From positions 868,001 to 932,000 of the forward strand of contig NZ_QLZQ01000001.1 of assembly GCF_003289925.1 (NCBI RefSeq): a stretch of 64,000 bases of DNA. Direction: 5' to 3'. Positions within the stretch are counted from its first letter, which is position 1. Each line of letters opens with the position of its first letter. Below, in pieces: positions 45,174 to 52,663 of the stretch. Made by a program: the position numbers and the translations under genes. The notes under the pieces are model-generated. The model was given only the letters and a program-made list of their open reading frames with translations, was not told the DNA's origin and searched no databases. The DNA comes from Planococcus maitriensis. GTDB lineage: Bacteria > Bacillota > Bacilli > Bacillales_A > Planococcaceae.

Positions 45174-45680
45174 TCAGCTGTCCAGGAACAGGCTCCATTC
45201 AATCGTCGTTCGCTTGCCGATTACAGACCAGCATTCCAACGCAGCAACGGTACCATCCAGCGGATTGAACTCCAGAGCCAATCTTGCAAACAACGGGCCC
45301 CAAAATGGAGCGGGGATGTCGCCGATGAGCGGAATATAGGGCTGCCACTGCGCATCAGCCCTATTGGAAAATCCATGTCCCGCCAATTCCAGCGAACTGT
45401 AAAGTTGATCGAGTTCTTCATTCGGATGGATCTGCAGGTAAAATTGCGCGCCCTCTTTGGAGAATCCGATATCGCTGGTGTGGAAAGAAGGGGCAGCGGT
45501 TTGTGTGGCAATCGGTTCCAGTGCCGTCTTCAATTGAAGCGGGGCGGTATTCTCATAAGAGAGCAGCGGGATATGCGGCAGTTGCAAGGCCAGTTTGGAA
45601 TTGGGCTGGCGGAGCTGTCTTTGAAGGCTTTCGATTGTTGTGGAACTGCGGTAATCAAGGCGCAGGACAAGCAATTGCAT
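45174..45680 (-). CDS. Hypothetical protein, degenerate 2H-phosphoesterase-like
   Basis: 168 residues. The layout resembles LigT/2H proteins (compare YjcG at 39145): LRLDYRSS strand, then PHIPLLSY and, about 90 residues later, PYIPLIGD, where catalytic relatives have PH-x-T/S. One His and both Thr are missing, so it probably does not act as a phosphoesterase. ATG 45680 has GAGGAGG upstream. It starts 16 bases after the nuclease gene stop, so the two are cotranscribed. The family call is inference. Confidence 0.6.
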   Translation of the reverse strand: MQLLVLRLDYRSSTTIESLQRQLRQPNSKLALQLPHIPLLSYENTAPLQLKTALEPIATQTAAPSFHTSDIGFSKEGAQFYLQIHPNEELDQLYSSLELAGHGFSNRADAQWQPYIPLIGDIPAPFWGPLFARLALEFNPLDGTVAALECWSVIGKRTTIEWSLFLDS

Positions 45681-45696
45681 CGTATTCCTCCTCTCG

Positions 45697-46413
45697 TTAT
45701 TGACCGGAACTGCGGAATCCAGCATCTCTTGCTTGCTGCTCTGTACAGAACCATTGTTCAGGGTTGGTTTCTTCATATGAAGGGGAGCCGGGCATGTGGT
45801 AAATTTTATTTCCGCTCCGGTTGATATTGCCTTTGATTCGGCAGTCATCGTCACGATCCGGGCTCACAGCTTCGGAGTGCCCGTAAGCATCCTCATTGAA
45901 TCCGCGGTCCGTTGAATAATTTTCGTATTCCCATATACCGATTCCGGCATTTTTCGCTTCGGCCTCGGCTTCCCGGAATTCATCGACATAGCGGGTATTG
46001 GGCGGGAAGACATAGGCGACTCTCGCGAAGCCTTCTTCAAGCAATTGCTCCTGTATGCTTTCCCCATCCGCATAGAAATAGGCGAGAAGGCGGTCATAAT
46101 CATCGAAACGGTCGCCGACATCGAATTCGATTTCGATTTGCTGCGCCTGTTCGATCAGTTCGCGGTTGCGCTCTGTCGCTTCGGGCCCTAGCGGCTGCTC
46201 GCCGAACCTCGGGTGATTCGTTTCAGGAGTATCGACCAGCAAATAACGGACTGTTGTTTCTTTGCCATCATACAGGATTTTCACCGTATCACCATCTATG
46301 ACCTCAGTGACTTCCACAGCGGCCCTGTCGGTGGTACCCCCAGTGTCGGTGGCGCCTGGTATATTGCATCCCGCCAATAATAATAAGGTGATTATTAAAA
46401 TGAATGCTTTCAT
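45697..46413 (-). CDS. Thermonuclease-family lipoprotein
   Basis: 238-residue secreted nuclease. The lipobox is LAGC with Cys16. The SNase domain (about 32-150) has VIDGDTVKI with metal-binding Asp, RYLLVDTPET (catalytic Arg plus Asp), and the YDRLLAYFY strand with the second Arg. The C-terminal part has GNINRSGNKIYHMPGS and WFCTEQQARDAGFR, a small domain often attached to such nucleases. AGGGA is upstream of ATG 46413. Likely breaks down extracellular DNA at the cell surface. Confidence 0.9.
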   Translation of the reverse strand: MKAFILIITLLLLAGCNIPGATDTGGTTDRAAVEVTEVIDGDTVKILYDGKETTVRYLLVDTPETNHPRFGEQPLGPEATERNRELIEQAQQIEIEFDVGDRFDDYDRLLAYFYADGESIQEQLLEEGFARVAYVFPPNTRYVDEFREAEAEAKNAGIGIWEYENYSTDRGFNEDAYGHSEAVSPDRDDDCRIKGNINRSGNKIYHMPGSPSYEETNPEQWFCTEQQARDAGFRSSGQ

Positions 46414-46437
46414 GGCTATCCCTGCTTTCTATAACGA

Positions 46438-46466
46438 ATTATAGCGAAAACCATTGCAGACGACAA
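46438..46466 (-). promoter_or_regulatory. Promoter of the nuclease operon
   Basis: TTGTCG (46466-46461), 17-base spacer, TATAAT (46443-46438) on the minus strand. Confidence 0.7.
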
Positions 46467-46486
46467 TGAGCGGCCCGGATTCCATG

Positions 46487-46525
46487 AAAAAAGCGCTTGC
46501 TCCGCATGAGGCCGGATCAAGCGCT
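46487..46525 (-). terminator. Terminator of the 45-residue protein gene
   Basis: On the minus strand AGCGCTTG and TCCG pair with CGGA and CAAGCGCT, followed by six T. Confidence 0.8.
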
Positions 46526-46556
46526 GCTATGTACATGCAAAATGCTTAGGCATCGG

Positions 46557-46694
46557 TTATTGCTCCAAGCTGCCAGCTGTTTCACCGAAGTATAATAAGC
46601 TATCTTCGTTGATCGTTTCCAGTCTTTCTTTATCGACGCCCATTTCCAATGTGCCCGTGAAGATCGGCTCCCACCAATTTTTCTGTTCATTCAT
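46557..46694 (-). CDS. Small protein of 45 residues, unknown
   Basis: A short reading frame starting at ATG 46694 with TAGGAGGA 6 bases upstream, ending TAA, and followed about 30 bases later by a strong terminator on the same strand. The product starts MNEQKNWWEPIFTG and is acidic and amphipathic, without a membrane segment or cysteine. Start site, length and terminator together make a real gene likely. No family recognised. A possible promoter (TTTATA, 17 bases, TATAGA) lies upstream near 46733-46761. Confidence 0.65.
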   Translation of the reverse strand: MNEQKNWWEPIFTGTLEMGVDKERLETINEDSLLYFGETAGSLEQ

Positions 46695-46791
46695 GATGAT
46701 TCCTCCTATTTTTGTGAATGTAATTGTTTGACTATTCTATACCCTGGAAGGTTACACTTATAAACAATGAAACGAAAAAGGGGCGATGGTT

Positions 46792-47712
46792 TTGATAGCG
46801 ATTGGAATTATTGGCGCTGGAATTGTCGGGGAACGCATCATCAAGCAAATCCAGCAAGATGATGCCGCACAAGTCGAAGCGGTTTATGACACGGACAAGA
46901 ATCGGCTGAATTATATCAAAGAGCATTACGGCGTAGCCGTCACTGATTCCTTGGATGGGTTGTTCCAGGCTGACATCGATTGGGTGTACATCGGGACACC
47001 ACCGAACAGCCATGCGGAGCTTGCGGAAACTGCGGCGAGAAGGGGCTTGCATGTGCTGTGTGAAAAGCCGCTAGCCCATGACGCACAGGCGGCGGAGGCG
47101 ATGGCCGAGTCCGCGACGAATAACCGCATCCATACCGCCATGCATTTTCCATTGATGTATTCGCCGATCGTCCGCGATATGGCGATACGCATTAAAAGCG
47201 GGGATATCGGAAAAGTACGCCGCATTGAACTCCATACGGTGTTTCCTGAATGGCCGCGGCCATGGCAGCAGAATCCATGGATCGCTTCGAGGGACCAGGG
47301 AGGATTCGTGCGTGAAGTCTTTCCACATTATCTTCAGCTGATGCATCGGCTTTTCGGCACTTTGGAGATTGCCGCACATCAAGTGGACTTCCCGGAAGAT
47401 ACCGAAAAATGTGAAACGGGGATCATCGCCCACGGCAAGACCCAGCAAGGTTCACCGTTTTTATTGTCGGGCATGAGCGGGGCGGGGCAGGACGAGCTGC
47501 TGCAATTTAAAGTGTACGGCGAGGACGGGGTGCTGACGCTCGAAAACTGGTCGCGTTTGTACCGGGAAGAACGGGGGAAAACACGTGTGGAGCTGCAAAC
47601 GGAAAAACCAGTGCCTTCCCTTTTCGATGAAATGAAAGAACAATCGACTTTCCTCGTCGGGTTTGATGAAGGATTAGTCGTCCAGCGTTATATTGACCAA
47701 TTATTGCGATGA
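46792..47712 (+). CDS. Gfo/Idh/MocA family oxidoreductase
   Basis: About 306 residues. The N-terminal Rossmann fold has GIIGAGIVGERI and the second strand VYDTD; the EKPLAHD motif follows, as in NAD(P)-dependent sugar or inositol dehydrogenases. The C-terminal domain is short. The start is likely TTG 46792, 8 bases after AAAAAGGGG; ATG 46786 is only 2 bases from it. The substrate is unknown. Translation stop and the ALDH gene lie within 21 bases, so the pair is an operon. Confidence 0.85.
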   Translation: MIAIGIIGAGIVGERIIKQIQQDDAAQVEAVYDTDKNRLNYIKEHYGVAVTDSLDGLFQADIDWVYIGTPPNSHAELAETAARRGLHVLCEKPLAHDAQAAEAMAESATNNRIHTAMHFPLMYSPIVRDMAIRIKSGDIGKVRRIELHTVFPEWPRPWQQNPWIASRDQGGFVREVFPHYLQLMHRLFGTLEIAAHQVDFPEDTEKCETGIIAHGKTQQGSPFLLSGMSGAGQDELLQFKVYGEDGVLTLENWSRLYREERGKTRVELQTEKPVPSLFDEMKEQSTFLVGFDEGLVVQRYIDQLLR

Positions 47713-47732
47713 CCCATAGGAGGTATTTAATA

Positions 47733-49121
47733 TTGAATTTTACAGCTAATGAAGTAGAGGATATGATAGCCGACCAACGAGGCTATTATTTTACAGGCGT
47801 GACGAAATCGGCGGATTTCCGCATTGCCCAGCTTCAGCGTTTGAAGTCGGCAATCCAAGCCCACGAAGATGACATTATCGAAGCGCTGCAAATGGACCTG
47901 GGGAAAAGTGAATTCGAGGGGTATGCCACGGAAGTAGGCTTTGTGCTCGATAGCATCGGTTACATGGCGAAGAATCTTGAAGAGTGGATGAAGCCTGAAC
48001 AAGTGAAAACGCCGATTCACCTGCAGCCTGCCAAGAGTTTCATCATCCGCGAACCCTACGGATCGGTACTTGTCATCGGCCCGTTCAACTACCCATTCCA
48101 ATTGGTGATGGAACCGCTCATCGGCGCATTGGCTTCAGGCAATTGCGCCATCGTCAAACCATCCGAAGCGACGCCGAACGTCGCACGCGTAATCCGAACA
48201 GTCTTGGAGAGCAGCTTTCAGCCGCATTACGTGAGAGTGGTCGAAGGTGAACGCGATGAAGTGACGGCACTGATTCACGCATCATTTGATTACATTTTCT
48301 TCACGGGCAGCGTGCCGGTCGGGAAAGTGGTCATGAAGGCGGCATCCGAGCGCCTTACCCCGATTACCTTGGAGCTCGGGGGCAAAAGCCCGGCAATCGT
48401 CGACCAGACCGCTAATCTGGAGCTTGCGGCAAAACGGATCGCATGGGGCAAATTCATGAATACCGGACAAACTTGTGTGGCGCCGGATTATATTTGTGTA
48501 CATGAATCGGTGAAAGAAGCCTTCATGGAAGTTTTCATCAAGACCATTCGTAGTTTTTACGGCGACAACGCCCAGGACAGCCCGGATTACGGCCGTATCG
48601 TCAATGAAAAGCACCACGACCGGCTGACGGGAATCATCGAAAAAGAAAAAGCCCACATCGTCTATGGCGGTAACTCGGACCGTGCCGACCGTTATATTGA
48701 ACCGACATTGCTCGACAACATCCATTGGGATAGCCCATCGATGGAGGATGAATTGTTCGGCCCGGTGTTGCCGATCATCACTTATAACGATTTGCCGCAA
48801 TTGCTGCGGGACATCCGGCGCTTGCCGAAACCGCTGGCTGCCTACCTGTTTTCCGAGAATGACCGGGCTGTCCGGTTCTTCCTGGATCAATTGCCATTCG
48901 GAGGCGGCTGCATCAACGATACCGTCTCGCATGTCGGAAGCGTCTACTTGCCGTTCGGGGGCGTCGGGCCATCCGGCATGAACTCCTATCACGGCAAAGC
49001 AAGCTTCGAAACTTTTACACATGCTAAGTCGATCGTCAGGAAGTCCACGAAATTGTCGACCAACCTGACGTATCCCCCTTATAAAAACCGGGCGAAGTGG
49101 ATCCGGACAGTATTGAAATAG
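47733..49121 (+). CDS. Aldehyde dehydrogenase family protein (class 3 like)
   Basis: 462-residue NAD(P)-dependent aldehyde dehydrogenase. Active Cys is in NTGQTCVAPDY, active Glu in LELGGKSPAIV, and the cofactor loop is FFTGSVPVGK. The short N-terminus and basic C-terminal tail match class 3/fatty-aldehyde enzymes such as YwdH. TTG 47733 is chosen because AGGAGG is 9 bases upstream; ATG 47709 has no site. It may oxidise an aldehyde made by, or related to, its Gfo/Idh neighbour. Confidence 0.87.
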   Translation: MNFTANEVEDMIADQRGYYFTGVTKSADFRIAQLQRLKSAIQAHEDDIIEALQMDLGKSEFEGYATEVGFVLDSIGYMAKNLEEWMKPEQVKTPIHLQPAKSFIIREPYGSVLVIGPFNYPFQLVMEPLIGALASGNCAIVKPSEATPNVARVIRTVLESSFQPHYVRVVEGERDEVTALIHASFDYIFFTGSVPVGKVVMKAASERLTPITLELGGKSPAIVDQTANLELAAKRIAWGKFMNTGQTCVAPDYICVHESVKEAFMEVFIKTIRSFYGDNAQDSPDYGRIVNEKHHDRLTGIIEKEKAHIVYGGNSDRADRYIEPTLLDNIHWDSPSMEDELFGPVLPIITYNDLPQLLRDIRRLPKPLAAYLFSENDRAVRFFLDQLPFGGGCINDTVSHVGSVYLPFGGVGPSGMNSYHGKASFETFTHAKSIVRKSTKLSTNLTYPPYKNRAKWIRTVLK

Positions 49122-49150
49122 AAAGCGGCCTTTAGGTCGCTTTTTTCTTT
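49122..49150 (+). terminator. Terminator after the ALDH gene
   Basis: AAAGCG-CC pairs with GG-CGCTTT around TTTA with one mismatch, then T. Confidence 0.7.
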
Positions 49151-49187
49151 TTGAACCTGCTATGATTAAGGAAAAGGGGGTGCGCAG

Positions 49188-49883
49188 ATGACGGAGCGCA
49201 TATTGATCGTGGAAGATGAAAAAAGCATCGCCCGCGTCTTGGAACTGGAATTGAAATTCGAAGGCTATGACACCGCTGTCGCATTGACGGGTTCGGAAGC
49301 CTTGATCCACTTCAGGGAACAGGAATGGAATCTGGTGCTGCTCGATTTGATGCTCCCGGAGATCCATGGCCTCGATGTCCTGAAACGGATCCGTGCGTCT
49401 GATGCCGCATTGCCGGTCATTTTGCTGACCGCCAAAAACGATGTCAGGGATAAAGTGGCGGGGCTGGACCTTGGAGCGAATGATTATGTAACAAAACCGT
49501 TTGAGATCGAGGAACTGCTTGCCAGGATCCGTGCCAATCTAAGGATGAAAAATCCGGCTGATGAAAATGTGCACCGTTTTGAAGACCTTACGCTGAATGA
49601 AAGCACGAGGGAAGTCGAAAGAGCGGGGCGGCAGATTGAATTGACCCCCCGTGAGTTCGACCTGCTATTGTATCTGATGCGCCATCCGAAACAAGTACTG
49701 GGGCGCGAACAGCTGCTGAATGCAGTATGGGGATACGATTACTATGGTGACACGAACGTCATCGACGTCTATATCCGTTACTTGCGCAAAAAGATCGACT
49801 ATGGTGAAAACGCCACCTATCTACAGACGGTGCGGGGCGTCGGCTATGTCTTGAAGGAGCAGCCGCATGAAACTCAAGCATAA
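49188..49883 (+). CDS. OmpR-family response regulator (ArlR/YkoG-like)
   Basis: 231 residues. Receiver domain: acidic pocket VEDE (residues 8-11), phosphorylated Asp53 in LLDLMLP, Thr and Lys in LLTAKN and VTKPF. The C-terminal winged helix (about 135-225) has the LTPREFDLLLYLMRHP helix. GGGGGTG precedes ATG 49188; an extended -10 (TGC-TATGAT, 49158-49166) is close. It overlaps the kinase by 17 bases. The order RR, HK, PepSY, PepSY recalls ykoGH with ykoIJ of Bacillus. Confidence 0.9.
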   Translation: MTERILIVEDEKSIARVLELELKFEGYDTAVALTGSEALIHFREQEWNLVLLDLMLPEIHGLDVLKRIRASDAALPVILLTAKNDVRDKVAGLDLGANDYVTKPFEIEELLARIRANLRMKNPADENVHRFEDLTLNESTREVERAGRQIELTPREFDLLLYLMRHPKQVLGREQLLNAVWGYDYYGDTNVIDVYIRYLRKKIDYGENATYLQTVRGVGYVLKEQPHETQA

Positions 49884-51240
49884 GATCCACCTGTCCTCGA
49901 CTTTATTGATGTTCTTGGTGCTGCTTATTTTGGCTGTCGTCATTTACTATTCCTTCAGCAGCTTGGCGTATGAGACAGAAATCGAGCGGCTGGAATCCGA
50001 AGTGGAAGTGATGGTCTCCACATTCAATGCCAATAACAATGAAGAATCACCCGATAATATTCTACGCGCCTATGTGCCGGTCGACGGCTTGATCAAAGAG
50101 AAAAATCAAAGCAGCGGATTACTGGATACAATCATCCAGGATCCATCGGTTAATGTTCAAATTCCAAATGATGTCGAAGGGAATTCTGGAAGAATGGAGG
50201 TTGAAGGGGAGCAATTCGCCTACGTCACGACGCCCGTTATCTGGCCTGGCGGTGAAGTCGTAGAGTTGATCGTGGCCCAATCTCTCAGGGAAGTGACGGC
50301 GAACCTTTCGGCTTTGCGGCTGGTCCTCATTTCTGTCACCCTGCTTTCGATGATCCCGATTTTCCTATCGAGTGCCTTGCTCGGGCGTGTGCTGACACGC
50401 CCGATTGAGGGGCTTACCGGAACTATGCGGCGCATCCAGCGCGACGGTTCATTCGAGAAGCTCCCCGTTGCAGGGGAGTCGCGGGATGAATTGAGCCAAA
50501 TGGGGCTCACCTTCAATGAAATGATCGGTTTGTTGGAAGAAAATTACCGCAAACAGGAAGAATTCGTTTCAAATGCTTCCCATGAATTGAAAACGCCGCT
50601 TACGGTCATTTCAAGCTACACTGATTTATTGCAGCGCCGGGGCTCTCAAGACCCTGCCCTGCAGGAAGAAGCCTTGACGGCCATTCGTGCTGAAACGGAA
50701 CGCATGCGCCAATTGATCGAACAATTGCTGCATATCGCAAGGCGCAGCCAGGCCCAGATGGATTGGCGGAAAATGGATCTGGAACCAGTGCTCAGCCAAG
50801 TCGTGACGGCGATGAACGCTTCCTACGACAGGCAATTTCATTTGCAGCTAAGCGGGCAGCCGCTCATAGTCGAAACCGATGTCCAGCAGCTGAAGCAATT
50901 GCTTTATATCCTGTTGGACAATGCCCGCAAATATAGTGAAGACCGCATCGACCTGGAAGCGGGGACGGACGGGGCAGTGTATATCAAGATCCGTGATTAC
51001 GGCGTCGGCATCCCGAAAGATGCTTTGCCTCATGTGTTTGAACGCTTTTACCGTGTCGATAAAGCAAGAAGCCGCGAGACTGGAGGGTTTGGGCTTGGCC
51101 TTTCGCTCGCCAGGGAATTGGCTGATTCGCTGCGCCTTCGTCTCGAAATCGACAGCATTGAACGATTGGGGACAACGGTTACGATCGTTTTCTCAGGGGA
51201 TTTTAATGTTGGGGAGTTACAATCAGGGCAGGAGGGATGA
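49867..51240 (+). CDS. Sensor histidine kinase (ArlS/YkoH-like)
   Basis: 457-residue membrane kinase: helix 1 (about 10-30), extracellular sensor region (about 31-150), helix 2 (about 155-175), HAMP, dimerisation domain with His239 in NASHELKTPL, and HATPase_c with LLDNARKYSED, RDYGVGIP and GGFGLGLSLA boxes. It phosphorylates the regulator encoded just upstream. Signal unknown; the extracellular PepSY partners may take part in sensing. Confidence 0.92.
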   Translation: MKLKHKIHLSSTLLMFLVLLILAVVIYYSFSSLAYETEIERLESEVEVMVSTFNANNNEESPDNILRAYVPVDGLIKEKNQSSGLLDTIIQDPSVNVQIPNDVEGNSGRMEVEGEQFAYVTTPVIWPGGEVVELIVAQSLREVTANLSALRLVLISVTLLSMIPIFLSSALLGRVLTRPIEGLTGTMRRIQRDGSFEKLPVAGESRDELSQMGLTFNEMIGLLEENYRKQEEFVSNASHELKTPLTVISSYTDLLQRRGSQDPALQEEALTAIRAETERMRQLIEQLLHIARRSQAQMDWRKMDLEPVLSQVVTAMNASYDRQFHLQLSGQPLIVETDVQQLKQLLYILLDNARKYSEDRIDLEAGTDGAVYIKIRDYGVGIPKDALPHVFERFYRVDKARSRETGGFGLGLSLARELADSLRLRLEIDSIERLGTTVTIVFSGDFNVGELQSGQEG

Positions 51241-51242
51241 TC

Positions 51243-51953
51243 ATGCGAAAATGGTGGGGTATTGGAATATTCATCATCGTATTGAGCGTTGCGGCGCTGG
51301 CCTTTTTCCTGTTTCCGAGAACAGCTGCTGATTCTGTGACAATGGATGAAGCGCAACTATCAATTGAACAGCTTTATGGCGGGGTGATTGAGAATGCTAC
51401 AGAAACGAATGGGTTTTACCAGATTGAATTCAAGCGTGATGACGGGACATATATAGCGGCGGTCAATCGTGCCGATGGGCAGGTCGAATCGCTTGAATTG
51501 CTGGAGAAAAGCGGACAGGCAAAAACGCTATCCGAAGAACAGGCAAGCGAAGCAGCTTCTGCAGCAGAGCCAGGTGAAGTAAAGGAAATCCAATACGTGG
51601 AAAATGGCAATAAGTATGAAGTGGAAATCCATAGCGACACGGAACGGAAAGTACTGGCCATTTCTGCAGAAACCGGGGAAGTGCTGGATGTCCAGAAAGC
51701 AGCGCTGGAAGCCCCGGCTGAACCGGATTCAGCACCTGAACAACAAGAGCCGGAACGCATCATCAGCCAAAATGCGGCAATCGCAATTGCAAAAGAGACC
51801 TTGAACGGGACAGTTGACGATGTCGAGTTCACCCAAACCACGGATGGTGGATATTATTTGGTTGAAATGGATGATGATACATCCGATCGGGAAGCGACTA
51901 TCCAAATCCATGCCATTCGCGGAGAGACGATGACAGTGGAATGGGATGATTGA
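51243..51953 (+). CDS. Membrane-anchored PepSY-repeat protein
   Basis: 236 residues. One N-terminal helix (about 4-24) anchors an extracytoplasmic part with at least two, probably three, PepSY-like repeats (each with an ...YxVEI/VEM... strand and a DG/ETG turn) and a Pro/Glu linker (about residues 158-175). ATG 51243 fits GGAGGG at 6 bases; ATG 51237 overlaps the kinase stop but is too near the site. PepSY domains are thought to bind or inhibit secreted peptidases. It is the third gene of the two-component operon. Confidence 0.82.
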   Translation: MRKWWGIGIFIIVLSVAALAFFLFPRTAADSVTMDEAQLSIEQLYGGVIENATETNGFYQIEFKRDDGTYIAAVNRADGQVESLELLEKSGQAKTLSEEQASEAASAAEPGEVKEIQYVENGNKYEVEIHSDTERKVLAISAETGEVLDVQKAALEAPAEPDSAPEQQEPERIISQNAAIAIAKETLNGTVDDVEFTQTTDGGYYLVEMDDDTSDREATIQIHAIRGETMTVEWDD

Positions 51954-51972
51954 GAAGAATGAATGAGTGAAT

Positions 51973-52033
51973 ACCGTTTTCATGGAGCCACAGCTGATTT
52001 GCCATCAGCCCGATTCCATGAAAACGGTTTTTT
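51973..52033 (+). terminator. Long-stem terminator after the first PepSY gene
   Basis: ACCGTTTTCATGGA pairs with TCCATGAAAACGGT, enclosing a small GCTGAT/ATCAGC hairpin, then six T. Confidence 0.85.
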
Positions 52034-52079
52034 ATCGACTTTGCTGAATGTTTCCGGTCTCATGAATTTCTCATCTTAG

Positions 52080-52112
52080 TTTAAGCACGGTTTAAGCTTT
52101 GATGGCTATATT
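52080..52112 (+). promoter_or_regulatory. Probable response-regulator box and promoter of the second PepSY gene
   Basis: TTTAAGC (52080-52086) and TTTAAGC (52091-52097) repeat with an 11-base period, the helix-turn spacing used by OmpR-family regulators. A TATATT -10-like element at 52107-52112 lies 10 bases after the second copy, so the repeats cover the -35 position. Confidence 0.5.
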
Positions 52113-52143
52113 CAAAGTAACACCAGAACAGGAGGAGATTAAA

Positions 52144-52602
52144 TTGAAAAAATTGATCTATGTTTCAGCAGCGGCAGGTATTTTGGCGTTTGGCGGAATT
52201 GTGCTCGCAGATTCGGAAAATACTGCGCCAGCGGTACAAAAGTTCCAAGACGCGGCATCGTCCAACAACGGGACGGGAAATTTAAACAGGGGAGCTGCAC
52301 CTGAATCCAAAACAGCGCAAGTTGCCCCAATCGAACGACAATCTACGGGCAATGGACAGCAGTTGATCGGCAAACAACAAGCTATCGAAGCAGCAAAAAG
52401 TGCAGCTCCGGGAAAAATTGATGATGTCGAGCTTGAAAAGGAAGATGGCTGGGCGTATTACGAAGTGGAGCTTGAAGATGGAAAAACCGATTACGATGTC
52501 ATTGTGGATGCAGCGGATGGGACCGTAGTGTCAGTAGAATCCGATGATGACAACCACAACGACGATAATGACCACGATGACTACGACAACGATGATGATT
52601 AA
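52144..52602 (+). CDS. Secreted PepSY protein with Asp/His-rich tail
   Basis: 152 residues. A signal peptide (1-22, cleavage near VLA-DS) or N-terminal anchor is followed by a polar linker, one PepSY domain (about residues 75-135, starting QQAIEAAKSAAPG), and a C-terminal tail of about 18 residues built from Asp, His and Asn, which could hold divalent metal. The start is TTG 52144 with AGGAGGAG 6 bases upstream. It has its own promoter region after a terminator. Likely an output of the adjacent two-component system. Confidence 0.8.
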   Translation: MKKLIYVSAAAGILAFGGIVLADSENTAPAVQKFQDAASSNNGTGNLNRGAAPESKTAQVAPIERQSTGNGQQLIGKQQAIEAAKSAAPGKIDDVELEKEDGWAYYEVELEDGKTDYDVIVDAADGTVVSVESDDDNHNDDNDHDDYDNDDD

Positions 52603-52604
52603 TG

Positions 52605-52663
52605 TGAAACCCTAAAAAAACCTCCCGCCCTTAAAATCGGCGGGAGGTTATTTTAGGGTTTCA
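52605..52663. terminator. Bidirectional terminator between PepSY gene and kinase
   Basis: CCTCCCGCC pairs with GGCGGGAGG, and GAAACCCTAAAA further out pairs with TTTTAGGGTTTC. It covers the stop codon of the minus-strand kinase. Confidence 0.88.

Noticed and set aside
52555-52602. GAT/GAC-rich stretch as a DNA tandem repeat
   Set aside because: It is simply the coding of the Asp-rich protein tail; the repeats are not regular at DNA level.
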